A DNA stretch of 64,000 nt from Terrimicrobium sacchariphilum (GTDB lineage Bacteria > Verrucomicrobiota > Verrucomicrobiia > Chthoniobacterales > Terrimicrobiaceae): positions 1,674,001 to 1,738,000 of the forward strand of contig NZ_BDCO01000002.1 of assembly GCF_001613545.1 (NCBI RefSeq), written 5' to 3'. Made by a program: the position numbers and the translations under genes. The first letter of the stretch is position 1, and each line of letters begins with the position of its first letter. Under the pieces are notes generated by a model. That model was not told the origin of the DNA, made no database searches, and saw only the letters and a program-made list of their open reading frames with translations. Positions 44,228 to 52,610 of the stretch are shown here, in pieces.

Positions 44228-46555
44228 TTAAGCGAGCCGTTTGCTGGCAGACAAGTATCCCAGTCGCGCCGTAACGCGGATTTCCCCGAGGGGACCCGAA
44301 GTGCGAAGAAGGATCGAGGCGATCCCGGCATCGGTCGGGGCGGGATTGGGACCGATCAGTTCTGCCCGTCCATCGACCTCAAACCCGATAACCTTGCCGG
44401 AGATGGGAACCGTAGTGCCGTTCGCATCGACGATCCGGGCATGGACGATGAGGACATCAAGTCCATTTTCCGCAAGGGGGATATTGGCGAAATCAGCCCA
44501 GACTTCCAGGGAGTGGGGTTCCTCCGGGGTGGTGACATCATGCCGGGCAACTTCCGTGCCCTTGATGTAGCCGATAGCGGTGAGAGACCCGGAGCGATAG
44601 GCCACTCCTGTAAAGGTGAATGGAGGATGGGGGATATGGTTGGCGTTTCCGCCATCGTAAGGATTTCCTCCGGAGCGATCGTAATCGTCACCTACCGTCG
44701 CGAGATTGGTTTCCTTTCGCTCACTGTAGACGGTGTCCGGTCCTGCGTCTGGAGAGCGGCGACTGATTGCCAGACCGTTTACGAGGAGCTCGACTTCATC
44801 GCAGTTGGAAAAGACTATGACCTTCGTTTCTCCTGTGCGGGGCGTCCAATCGCTGGCGATGAACACCATGGGTCCGCTGGACCAGCGGCGGTCGATGATT
44901 TCCGGGTTACGCTGGCTCTGGTAAAGGTAATACACATACTTCGGCAGACGGAAGATATCCATCGCGCCGCAGGTGCAGGCGTCGTCATGGTATCCCCTGT
45001 TGTAATCAAACATCACCCATGTCGCGCAACCGCAGTAGTCGGACTTGGGATCGAGATATCCGGCATTGATGTGGTTAAGCGTCCACTGGTAGTTCCATGC
45101 CTGCTGGAGGAGCGCGGCCTCGCCTTCCCCGCGACGATGGCGGGACGTGCTTTCATTTCCTCCAAAGGAAAAATCGCCATACTCTCGGATCAGCCCCGTG
45201 ACGTCCCAATCCCAGCCTGGCTTCTCGGGATACGCATCGCCAAAGGTGAAGCATTGGTCGCCAGGATACTCCAGGTGCGTGATCTCGTGGGCGGTGCGGC
45301 ACCAGTCGGAATGCCCCAGACCGCTTTCGCCCACCCCTGTTTCATTGAGATTTGGCTCCCAGAAAATGATGCTGGGGTGATTGCGGTCGCGGCGAATGAG
45401 TTCACGGACGTCTTGGAAAGAGCGGCTGATGAAGGAATTATTTGGCCAGAACTGCTGCCATCCCGGGATCGCGGCCTGCACGAGGAGGCCGAGTTCATCG
45501 CAGGCATCCAGGAAGGACGGGTCCTGCGGATAGTGGCTGAGACGCACGAAGTTGAATCCAGCATCCTTGATGAGTTGGGCGTCGCGGCGCTGTGCATTAG
45601 GTGGCGCGGCGTTGCCGATGAAAGGATACTCCTGATGCCTGTTCGTCCCGCGGATCGGCAAGAGTTCCCCATTGAGGTAAAACTGGCGATCCATCGCGAT
45701 ATGCCGGATTCCGAAGCGCGTCTCGTGGACATCGATGAGTGCGCCATCCGCATAGACCTCGGTGATGAGGGTGTACAGCCGAGGTGTATCGGGATGCCAG
45801 GGCTTCGGGGAGACGATGACGACCTCTTGTTGGAAATGGTGTCCCTCCCCCCCTGCGATGATGAGCGGGAAGCTCTTGTCGGTCTGGACCATGACACCCT
45901 CCGGATCGAAGATGTTGGAGACGATGTGACAGCGACGGGCCGGGTCAGTGGCTTCATTGACCACATGCGTCTGGATACTGATGTGAGCGGCCTCGGGCTT
46001 CAGTTCCTTTGTGCGAACGAATACGCCTCCGCCAGCCTGGAGGTTTGCGCGGATAGGGTCGCTGACATGCAGCGGAGCTGTGATTATGAGTCTGGCTTCG
46101 CGATAGAGACCTCCGAAGTAGGAAAAATCAAGGTGCTCAAGAGGTTTGCCGGGGGGGCATTCGCTCGTGTCGCGATTATCGAGACGGACGACCACCAGAG
46201 CCTCCTTGCCATGGGATAAAAGATCAGTGAGATCGACGCTGAAAGGCAAATACCCGCCGAGGTGGCGCTGGCAATGCGTACCGTTGACCCAGATATCAGC
46301 GATTTGCATGCCAGCGCCAAACTCGAGCACCACCTGCTTCCCCACCCATTCGGGGCTGGGAGTGATTATGCGGCGGTACCAGCAGATGCCCTGGAAAGGA
46401 TAACGAACAACCTCGGCCTCGACCTGCGGAGTATGAGGCAGTTCGATCGATTCCCAGCTTTCGACGGAATACGATGGCTGCTCGCAGCGAGCGTTTTCGG
46501 AAACCTGACGGGAGAATTTCCAGCCGTCACAGACTTTGATAATGGAGCGCGACAT
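44228..46555 (-). CDS. GH2 beta-galactosidase-like enzyme, cytoplasmic
   Basis: The 775-residue protein lacks a signal peptide. It has the GH2 jelly-roll (GICWYRRIITPSPEW), the strand GAGMQIADIWVNG, the barrel entry NGELLPIRGTNRHQEYP, Glu405 in NLNETG as the likely acid/base and Glu458 in IREYGDF as the likely nucleophile, and a C-terminal beta-sandwich pair. It is the third gene of an operon after a vSGLT-like symporter and a 63-residue membrane protein, with only 7 bases between. This fits hydrolysis of imported beta-galactosides; beta-glucuronidase or another GH2 activity remains possible. Confidence 0.85.
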   Translation of the reverse strand: MSRSIIKVCDGWKFSRQVSENARCEQPSYSVESWESIELPHTPQVEAEVVRYPFQGICWYRRIITPSPEWVGKQVVLEFGAGMQIADIWVNGTHCQRHLGGYLPFSVDLTDLLSHGKEALVVVRLDNRDTSECPPGKPLEHLDFSYFGGLYREARLIITAPLHVSDPIRANLQAGGGVFVRTKELKPEAAHISIQTHVVNEATDPARRCHIVSNIFDPEGVMVQTDKSFPLIIAGGEGHHFQQEVVIVSPKPWHPDTPRLYTLITEVYADGALIDVHETRFGIRHIAMDRQFYLNGELLPIRGTNRHQEYPFIGNAAPPNAQRRDAQLIKDAGFNFVRLSHYPQDPSFLDACDELGLLVQAAIPGWQQFWPNNSFISRSFQDVRELIRRDRNHPSIIFWEPNLNETGVGESGLGHSDWCRTAHEITHLEYPGDQCFTFGDAYPEKPGWDWDVTGLIREYGDFSFGGNESTSRHRRGEGEAALLQQAWNYQWTLNHINAGYLDPKSDYCGCATWVMFDYNRGYHDDACTCGAMDIFRLPKYVYYLYQSQRNPEIIDRRWSSGPMVFIASDWTPRTGETKVIVFSNCDEVELLVNGLAISRRSPDAGPDTVYSERKETNLATVGDDYDRSGGNPYDGGNANHIPHPPFTFTGVAYRSGSLTAIGYIKGTEVARHDVTTPEEPHSLEVWADFANIPLAENGLDVLIVHARIVDANGTTVPISGKVIGFEVDGRAELIGPNPAPTDAGIASILLRTSGPLGEIRVTARLGYLSASKRLA

Positions 46556-46562
46556 GGGCTGA

Positions 46563-46754
46563 CTATTTTTTCCGTTTGGCCGAGAAGAACATGATGCAGC
46601 CGAAGATGAGCAGGAAGATGCCCCACCAGAGGTTGACGTTGATCCCGAGCGAACGCTGGTAGATCTCGGAGCTGGTGAAAAGTCCGGTGCCGATGAGGAT
46701 GAGGCCGAAGAGGCCGAACATCAGGCCGACGGGAAGGCGAAGGTCGAAGTTCAT
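46563..46754 (-). CDS. small two-helix membrane protein
   Basis: This 63-residue protein has two hydrophobic segments (LPVGLMFGLFGLILIGTGLF and VNLWWGIFLLIFGCIMFF) and ends with KRKK, which predicts a hairpin with cytoplasmic ends. It is tightly packed between the vSGLT-like symporter (9 bases) and the GH2 gene (7 bases). I do not recognise a named family. Its position suggests an accessory of the symporter. Confidence 0.75.
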   Translation of the reverse strand: MNFDLRLPVGLMFGLFGLILIGTGLFTSSEIYQRSLGINVNLWWGIFLLIFGCIMFFSAKRKK

Positions 46755-46763
46755 GACGGGTGA

Positions 46764-48509
46764 TCAGGCAAAGATGATGTTAAGGACGAGGACGAGAGCC
46801 AGCACGATGATACCGACAAAAGCAGGGCGAGTGTACCAGACTTCGCCTTCTGATTTGGGCTTGGGCGTGAGAGAGTAGACGAGGCCGGCAAGCTCCTCGT
46901 TGGTTTTCGTGCGAGCCGTCACCAGAGAGATGCCGATAGTGAGGACAAAGCAGACCGTCCACGCCACAATGGCAACCCAGAAGTTCTGCCCCATTTCGCT
47001 TTGAAAGTGAAAGACCGGCGTGATCCAGCCTCCCTTGATGCCGGGCACGGCATTGTGAGAGAGTGACAGACCGTGAAAGACTACCGCGGAAAGCGTGCCG
47101 GCCACCAACCCCCAGAAGGCGCCGTGTCCCGTAGCCCGGCGCCAGAACATACCGAGCAGGAAGGTCGCGAAAAGCGGCGCGTTCACGAATCCAAACACCA
47201 GTTGGAGCATGTCCATGATGTTATTGAAGTGCGACGCCATGAAAGCAGTGCCGATGCTCAGGATGATGCCCACTATCGTCGCCACACGGCCCATCCAGAG
47301 GTAGTGTTTGTCTGATTTTCCGGGAGCGAAATAGCTTTGGTAAATGTCGTAGGTCCAGACGGTGTTGAACGCCGTCACATTCCCCGCCATTCCGGCCATG
47401 AAGGAAGCCATGAGCGCGGTGAAACCCAGGCCGAGAAGGCCGGTCGGGAAGTATTGCGCCAATAGCGCCGGGATCACCATGTTGTAATCTGGAGTGCCGT
47501 CATGAGAAACCGGAAGGAACTTGCCCCCGGATTGGTAGTGCATGGCGATGGCGATCATGCCAGGGAGGATGACCAGAAGCGGGAAGAGCATCTTCGGTAC
47601 GGCGGCGATGAGAGGAGTCCGTCGAGCTGCCGACATGGACTCGGCAGCCATGGCTCGCTGGACGACCAGGAAGTCCGTACACCAGTAGCCAAAGGAAAGG
47701 ACGAAGCCAAGGCCCATGGCCATTGCGATCCAATTGACGCCCATGGGATTTTCTGCCGCGGAACCCATGTAGTGCCAGGAATGCGTCCATGTCCCGGCGG
47801 CGAAGCCTTCATTGGTCGCCACGGGAATAAGCTTTTCCTTCAGCGCACTCCAGCCGCCGATGGCCTTTAGGGCCAGATAGACGAGCGGGGTAAACCCGAG
47901 CACGATCATAAAGAACTGGAGGACCTCGTTATAAATTGCCGAGGTCAGCCCGCCGAGAAGGATGTATACCAGCACGATCGCGGCGGAGATCCCGATACAG
48001 GTCCAGTAGTTCCAGCCGACTAGGACCTCCAGCAGCTTGGCCAGCGCATGGAGGGAAATGCCGGAGGAGAAGATGGTCATTAGCGCGAATGAGAACGCAT
48101 TGAATCCACGCGTCTTTTCGTCAAATCGCAGCTTGAGATACTCCGGCACCGAACGCGCCTTTGACCCATAGTAGAAGGGCATCATGAAGATGGCCAGGAA
48201 GACCATCGCCGGGATTGCGCCGAGCCAATAGAAATGGCTGGTCATGATGCCATACTTTGCGCCGGAAGCAGCCATTCCGATGATTTCCTGAGCTCCAAGA
48301 TTGGCGGAAAGGAAAGCCAGTCCGGTGACCCACGCCGGGATCGCGCGGCCCGACTGAAAAAACTCGCTGCTGCCCTTCATGTAGCGCTTGAGGGCGAGAC
48401 CGATGCCGATGACGAATACGAAGTACAATCCGAGGATCAGGTAATCAACCGGCGTGAGATTGATATTGATCGAGGATGCGACGGAGGAGGTGGTCGGGGA
48501 TGCGGTCAT
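46764..48509 (-). CDS. vSGLT-like sodium/sugar symporter (SSS family)
   Basis: The 581-residue protein has about 14 membrane helices. Features of the sugar-transporting SSS branch include DYLILGLYFVFVIGIGLALK, WVTGLAFLSANLGAQEIIGM, the helix with SVPEYLKLRFDEKTRGFNAF, and YWCTDFLVVQRAMAAESMSAA. This is close in pattern to the Vibrio Na+/galactose transporter. It is the first gene of the operon running to the GH2 and further genes, behind the exact operator at 48579-48588 and divergent from galT. Na+-driven galactose or galactoside uptake is the most likely role. Confidence 0.88.
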   Translation of the reverse strand: MTASPTTSSVASSININLTPVDYLILGLYFVFVIGIGLALKRYMKGSSEFFQSGRAIPAWVTGLAFLSANLGAQEIIGMAASGAKYGIMTSHFYWLGAIPAMVFLAIFMMPFYYGSKARSVPEYLKLRFDEKTRGFNAFSFALMTIFSSGISLHALAKLLEVLVGWNYWTCIGISAAIVLVYILLGGLTSAIYNEVLQFFMIVLGFTPLVYLALKAIGGWSALKEKLIPVATNEGFAAGTWTHSWHYMGSAAENPMGVNWIAMAMGLGFVLSFGYWCTDFLVVQRAMAAESMSAARRTPLIAAVPKMLFPLLVILPGMIAIAMHYQSGGKFLPVSHDGTPDYNMVIPALLAQYFPTGLLGLGFTALMASFMAGMAGNVTAFNTVWTYDIYQSYFAPGKSDKHYLWMGRVATIVGIILSIGTAFMASHFNNIMDMLQLVFGFVNAPLFATFLLGMFWRRATGHGAFWGLVAGTLSAVVFHGLSLSHNAVPGIKGGWITPVFHFQSEMGQNFWVAIVAWTVCFVLTIGISLVTARTKTNEELAGLVYSLTPKPKSEGEVWYTRPAFVGIIVLALVLVLNIIFA

Positions 48510-48573
48510 TGAGGGCGGTAACGAAGTCTAGGGCGCAAGGGGAGTGGGCGGGAGAAAAGTCGGTATCGGGAAG

Positions 48574-48601
48574 TTTTTATATCGATATTGCTGCATGAAA
48601 A
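48574..48601 (-). promoter_or_regulatory. promoter with exact operator (site 4), symporter-GH2 operon
   Basis: On the minus strand TTTTCA (48601-48596) and TAAAAA (48579-48574) are 16 bases apart. ATATCGATAT at 48588-48579 ends on the first T of the -10. The -35 is weak. Confidence 0.62.
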
Positions 48602-48668
48602 ATAAGCAAGAATATTTGGCGTGATCGAGGGGGAGACGGTGCGGAAAAGGTCTCGGAGCAGGTTTTTC

Positions 48669-48695
48669 TTGGGATTTAACATATCGACATAAAAT
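48669..48695 (+). promoter_or_regulatory. promoter with operator variant (site 5), galT
   Basis: TTGGGA (48669-48674), 15-base spacer, TAAAAT (48690-48695). ATATCGACAT at 48681-48690 differs from the perfect palindrome at one position and ends on the first T of the -10. It is 102 bases, centre to centre, from the divergent site 4. Confidence 0.6.
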
Positions 48696-48755
48696 CTCGG
48701 ATCAGCTAGGTCAGCATTTCCTGAGCGCCTTTTTTTGGTTCGCAGCAATCTGGAT

Positions 48756-49778
48756 ATGAAAGCACTCTCTTCCGCTCCTCATCGACGTCTCAACGCCCTC
48801 ACGGGTGAGTGGGTCCTCGTCTCTCCACATCGTACGCAACGCCCTTGGTTGGGCCAGAAGGAGGCAGGTTCAAACGAGAAGCCTCCGACCCATGACGAGA
48901 AATGCTACCTGTGTCCGGGGAATGCGCGGATGGGAGGGGAACGGAATCCCGACTACGTCGGCCCCTTTGTTTTCAACAACGATTTTTCCGCCCTTCTGCC
49001 ACAGCAGACCGGGAGTTCGGCATCACCGGGAGAGGGCTTGTTCCGATATGAAGAGGTGGCGGGGGAATGCCGCGTGATATGCTTCTCTCCCAGGCATGAT
49101 CTGACTCTGCCCGATCTGTCGCTGCAGGAGATCCGGCAGGTGATTGATACGTGGGCCGGGCAGACCGAAGAACTCGGCAGAAAGTACCGCTGGGTTCAGA
49201 TCTTTGAAAACAAAGGTGCGATCATGGGATGTTCCAATCCCCATCCGCATGGCCAGGTGTGGGCTTCGTCGTTTATACCGAACGAACCTGCCAAGGAGGA
49301 CGTCCAGCAGCGCCGATATTATGAACGGGAGGGACGTACGCTTTTATCCGACTATGCCGAACGCGAGATGGTCGACCGGGAACGGATCGTGGTTGAGAAT
49401 GCGGACTGGCTGGCCGTTGTTCCGTACTGGGCTGTCTGGCCCTTTGAAACGTTGTTGCTCCCCAAAGTTCCCGTGCGGCGTCTTCCCGACCTTGATGAGG
49501 CCAGAAGGCTTTCGCTGGCTAAGATTCTGAAGGCGATGTTGTCGGGATACGACCAACTATTTGAAACGTCCTTTCCGTACTCCATGGGATGGCACGGTGC
49601 GCCCTACGGTGATGAGCCGGGTGAGCATTGGCACGTGCATGCCCATTTCTATCCGCCCCTGCTACGCTCCGCCTCAGTGAAGAAATTCATGGTCGGCTAT
49701 GAGTTGCTGGCAGAGGCTCAGCGCGATCTTGCGGCCGAGACGGCTGCCGCTCGATTACGCGAGGCCTGCGGGAGCTGA
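48756..49778 (+). CDS. galT: galactose-1-phosphate uridylyltransferase
   Basis: The ATG at 48756 gives a 340-residue protein of normal length. Cys50-x2-Cys53 (KCYLCPGN) is the metal-binding pair, and [10 protein letters not shown] at about 161-170 contains the HPH active site with His165 as the uridylylated nucleophile. The C-terminal [11 protein letters not shown] is the second His cluster. The enzyme converts galactose-1-phosphate and UDP-glucose to UDP-galactose and glucose-1-phosphate in the Leloir pathway. It is the strongest evidence that the locus handles galactose. galK, galE and galM are not in the window. Confidence 0.95.
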   Translation: MKALSSAPHRRLNALTGEWVLVSPHRTQRPWLGQKEAGSNEKPPTHDEKCYLCPGNARMGGERNPDYVGPFVFNNDFSALLPQQTGSSASPGEGLFRYEEVAGECRVICFSPRHDLTLPDLSLQEIRQVIDTWAGQTEELGRKYRWVQIFENKGAIMGCSNPHPHGQVWASSFIPNEPAKEDVQQRRYYEREGRTLLSDYAEREMVDRERIVVENADWLAVVPYWAVWPFETLLLPKVPVRRLPDLDEARRLSLAKILKAMLSGYDQLFETSFPYSMGWHGAPYGDEPGEHWHVHAHFYPPLLRSASVKKFMVGYELLAEAQRDLAAETAAARLREACGS

Positions 49779-49821
49779 CGGGCAAGCGGGGGGAGCGTGG
49801 ATGTGTCTTTGTGTATCGAAT

Positions 49822-49849
49822 TTGACATAAAAGAATATCGATATATAAA
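49822..49849 (+). promoter_or_regulatory. promoter with exact operator (site 6), beta-helix paralogue C
   Basis: TTGACA (49822-49827), 16-base spacer, TATAAA (49844-49849); the best -35 in the set. ATATCGATAT lies at 49835-49844. The predicted transcription start coincides with the ATG at 49857, so the mRNA would be leaderless. Confidence 0.75.
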
Positions 49850-49856
49850 TTTTGCC

Positions 49857-51638
49857 ATGCTTCCATGGCGCCTCAAGTTTTGTCGCTTTGTTTCGGTTCT
49901 TTGCACTGTGGCTGGTATCCTCGGGAATATCCGGGCAGAGGCTGATATTCAGACACTGATCAGCAATGCCATCAGGCAAAAGGCCCCCGAGGTTGTAATC
50001 CCTCCCGGGGTTTACAAGGTGCAACCTGCCTCTGGTGGCCGTGTTCATTTGCAGGTTAAGGATGCGAGTAACCTGACGATCAAGGCCGAAGGAGTGACTC
50101 TCCTCTGCGGAAAGCGCACGATGGCCATGGAGTTCGTGTCCTGTAAAAACGTCCGGTTGCAAGGGCTGACGATCGACTATGAACCGCTGTGTTTCACGCA
50201 GGGGGAGGTGGTTCGTATTGCGGATGACCGTAGCTGGATCGACGTGCAGTTGGACGCTGGATACCCACGTGAACCTTTCTCTCGCATCGATCTGATTGAC
50301 CGCGTCACCCGTTTTCGGAAGAGGGGAATGCCATTTCTCTGGGGCGCCAAAGCCGAGATGGTCGGGGAATCAACGGTACGTGTGTTCCGAGACGGGATCG
50401 GCAAGGCGGCCGCTCTGGGCGATCTCGCCTCGCTCAGCACGGGACCAGATCCGGGCGGGGCTCCGCATGGTCTGACGATCACGGCCAGTTCGGACATGAC
50501 CTTTGAGGATGTGACAGTGCACTCGGCCCCAGGATTTGGGATATTCGAGAGCGCTGGACAGGGTGGCTCGACCTTTCGACGGTGCAGTGTGACGCCGGGT
50601 CCGCCCCCCACCGGTGCCACCTCGGAACGGCTGCTCAGCAGTTCATGGGATGCAATGATGACCGCTGCGGTGCGGAAAGGTCCCATTGTGGAAGATTGTC
50701 GGATCGAGAAGGCGGGTGACGACTCGTGGAGCGTTCAATCGACGGACTATCTCGTCCTGGCTGTCGATGGGACGAGGGCTATCATCGCCTCGCGTCAACC
50801 GTATGACGTGTTTCCCCAGGTCGGGGAGAGGCTTGTTACGGGATTAACTTCGCCGGAAGCGGTGGTCGCGAGTCTCCGCCCCGTAAACCTTGACCAGGTT
50901 TCCCTGGGGGCTGGCACCCGTGACAAGATCAAGGCGGCGAAGCCTTGGGAGGTTTGGGGAGTGAGTGCGAAGGTCTTTGAAGTCACGGCGAAGGATTCGT
51001 TCCCGTTTCCCGTCGGCCAGAATCTTTATAATCCGGATCGGCAGTGTAACGGCTTCGTTTTTCGCAATAATCACCTGCATAACTCTGGGCGTATTCTCAT
51101 TAAAGCTTCAGACGGAGTTATCGAAGGTAATGACATCAAGGATGGACACGCCGGCGTGACCATTGCGCCGGAATACCCCGGGGCGATTGGCGGCGTGCGC
51201 AATGTGGTCATCCGTAATAACCGCTTCGTCGGCACGGGATATTTTTGCCCAGCTCCTTGGAGTGGGCAGGCAGGATGTATTTCCCTGTCAGGCCAGGGCA
51301 GTATCGATGCACCCACTTTCCGGGACATTGTAATTGAGAAAAATTACTTCGAGGACTTTAACGGGCCGGGCATTGTAATAGTTTCCGCCGCCGGAGTTCG
51401 CATTGCCGACAACCTCTTCCGGAACGTAATGTCGGAAACGCCAAATCCCACAGGTCAGGACCTGGGAATCGATGGTGGAGCCTTGATCTGGGTGTCACGG
51501 AGTTCGGACTTAACCATCACTGGAAATCGTGTCGTTCGCCCCGGTGCCTTCTTCAGGCAGAAGGTCGTGTGGAATGAGGCGGAAAGCGACTCCGTGGCAA
51601 CACTGGAAAGCGGAATCGTGATTGAGCGGGGCGACTAA
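49857..51638 (+). CDS. secreted right-handed beta-helix protein, GH110-like (paralogue C)
   Basis: The start at 49857 is preferred because an upstream in-frame GTG-type start would put the promoter inside the gene, and because MLPWRLKFCRFVSVLCTVAG is a signal peptide (cleavage near residue 27). The 593-residue protein has VVIPPGVYKVQP, LTIDYEPLCFTQGEV (about 104-118) and many beta-helix turns. Asp265 in SSSWDAMM precedes Asp288-Asp289 (AGDDSW), the D-x22-DD pattern. It is the closest relative of paralogue B at 40249. A secreted exo-acting glycosidase is the likely role. Confidence 0.75.
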   Translation: MLPWRLKFCRFVSVLCTVAGILGNIRAEADIQTLISNAIRQKAPEVVIPPGVYKVQPASGGRVHLQVKDASNLTIKAEGVTLLCGKRTMAMEFVSCKNVRLQGLTIDYEPLCFTQGEVVRIADDRSWIDVQLDAGYPREPFSRIDLIDRVTRFRKRGMPFLWGAKAEMVGESTVRVFRDGIGKAAALGDLASLSTGPDPGGAPHGLTITASSDMTFEDVTVHSAPGFGIFESAGQGGSTFRRCSVTPGPPPTGATSERLLSSSWDAMMTAAVRKGPIVEDCRIEKAGDDSWSVQSTDYLVLAVDGTRAIIASRQPYDVFPQVGERLVTGLTSPEAVVASLRPVNLDQVSLGAGTRDKIKAAKPWEVWGVSAKVFEVTAKDSFPFPVGQNLYNPDRQCNGFVFRNNHLHNSGRILIKASDGVIEGNDIKDGHAGVTIAPEYPGAIGGVRNVVIRNNRFVGTGYFCPAPWSGQAGCISLSGQGSIDAPTFRDIVIEKNYFEDFNGPGIVIVSAAGVRIADNLFRNVMSETPNPTGQDLGIDGGALIWVSRSSDLTITGNRVVRPGAFFRQKVVWNEAESDSVATLESGIVIERGD

Positions 51639-51762
51639 CCCCGGAGCTTCCCGGTGTCTTCCGGCCTGCGACTTCGCTCACCACATTGCGTGGATGATCA
51701 TCAAAGATCAGCGAAAAGCCGGCCGAGACGCATGGAAGTCATATCATTGCTCGCCAGGAAAG

Positions 51763-51791
51763 TTGGATGAAAAATATATCGATATTAATTT
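51763..51791 (+). promoter_or_regulatory. promoter with exact operator (site 7), prepilin-like and beta-helix D
   Basis: TTGGAT (51763-51768), 17-base spacer, TAATTT (51786-51791). ATATCGATAT occupies 51776-51785 and touches the -10 directly. The predicted leader is about 28 bases. Confidence 0.65.
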
Positions 51792-51825
51792 TAAGATCTG
51801 CTTGGATGCGAGAGAAGATCAACCG

Positions 51826-52521
51826 ATGAAGATGAGAATTCCTCCCCGGAATGCAGTGAATGGTGCGTTCACACTCATGGAGCTTCTGGTGGCTATCAGC
51901 ATTGTGATTCTTCTCGTCGTGGTATTGAGTCCCTCTGCCATAAATGGGATGCGGGAGGCAGAGTCGGTCAAATGCATCGCCAATCTGCGCCAGCTTGGTT
52001 CCGCGATCACGACATATACTGCGGAGAAAGGGGTGTTTCCTCCGGGGGGATGGATCGGTGGTATTCCTTGGGTTACGGAGACATTCCCCTATACAGGGAA
52101 TCGCTCGGATGTCTATTTTTGCCCGGCGGGAGGGAAGCGAGGCCCGAACGGAGAATGGGCGTGGAACACGTTTCCTGCTCCCGCGCAAAAGATCCTTTAC
52201 TCCATGCATTATGCCTATAATGCCATGCTTAACGGCGATGGATCACCGGTGCCCTCCGGGCCGCGTAGTCCCCAAGGTGTGAGAAGTCTTTCCCATCTCC
52301 CCATGGTGATTGATGTCGTTTGGCAGAATAATTTCTATGCTTTCGATGGAGTCTTTCCAAGGGAACCGACTCCGAAGTCTGGCTCATCGTTTGCGACCAG
52401 ACATATGAATTTGGGGCATGTCCTGTGGGGCGATGGCAGCGTCACAGCCTCCAGCACCCAAACCCTATACGACCTCCAGCGCCAGGTTGGGCTGATGGAA
52501 TTCTTCCGTGGCGATTACTGA
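51826..52521 (+). CDS. prepilin-like protein with H-X9-DG domain
   Basis: The 231-residue protein starts after the operator-promoter. It has a basic leader and NGAFTLMELLVAISIVILLVV, a prepilin peptidase site (Ala-Phe at the junction, Glu at +5). Near the C-terminus H-MNLGHVLWG-DG matches the H-X9-DG motif of prepilin-type processing-associated domains that are abundant in Planctomycetes and Verrucomicrobiota. Function is unknown; pseudopilus-like structures or secretion are possible. It is 89 bases before the beta-helix D gene, so the two are probably one operon. Confidence 0.82.
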   Translation: MKMRIPPRNAVNGAFTLMELLVAISIVILLVVVLSPSAINGMREAESVKCIANLRQLGSAITTYTAEKGVFPPGGWIGGIPWVTETFPYTGNRSDVYFCPAGGKRGPNGEWAWNTFPAPAQKILYSMHYAYNAMLNGDGSPVPSGPRSPQGVRSLSHLPMVIDVVWQNNFYAFDGVFPREPTPKSGSSFATRHMNLGHVLWGDGSVTASSTQTLYDLQRQVGLMEFFRGDY

Positions 52522-52610
52522 TGGAGATACCCGTGGAGTTCCGACATGGGGGTGATCATTCTTGTGACCCCTCCGCTCCCGATATCCTCCGCTCACCGGG
52601 AACAAACATC

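Noticed and set aside
44135-46219. A very long open frame on the plus strand opposite the cytoplasmic GH2 gene
   Set aside because: The minus-strand frame has clear GH2 motifs and catalytic residues; the plus frame is a by-product of GC-rich codons and shows no recognisable fold.
52425-52610. A longer frame that would extend beta-helix D upstream into the prepilin-like gene
   Set aside because: It overlaps the real prepilin-like gene, whose H-X9-DG motif is intact, and would bury the signal peptide.
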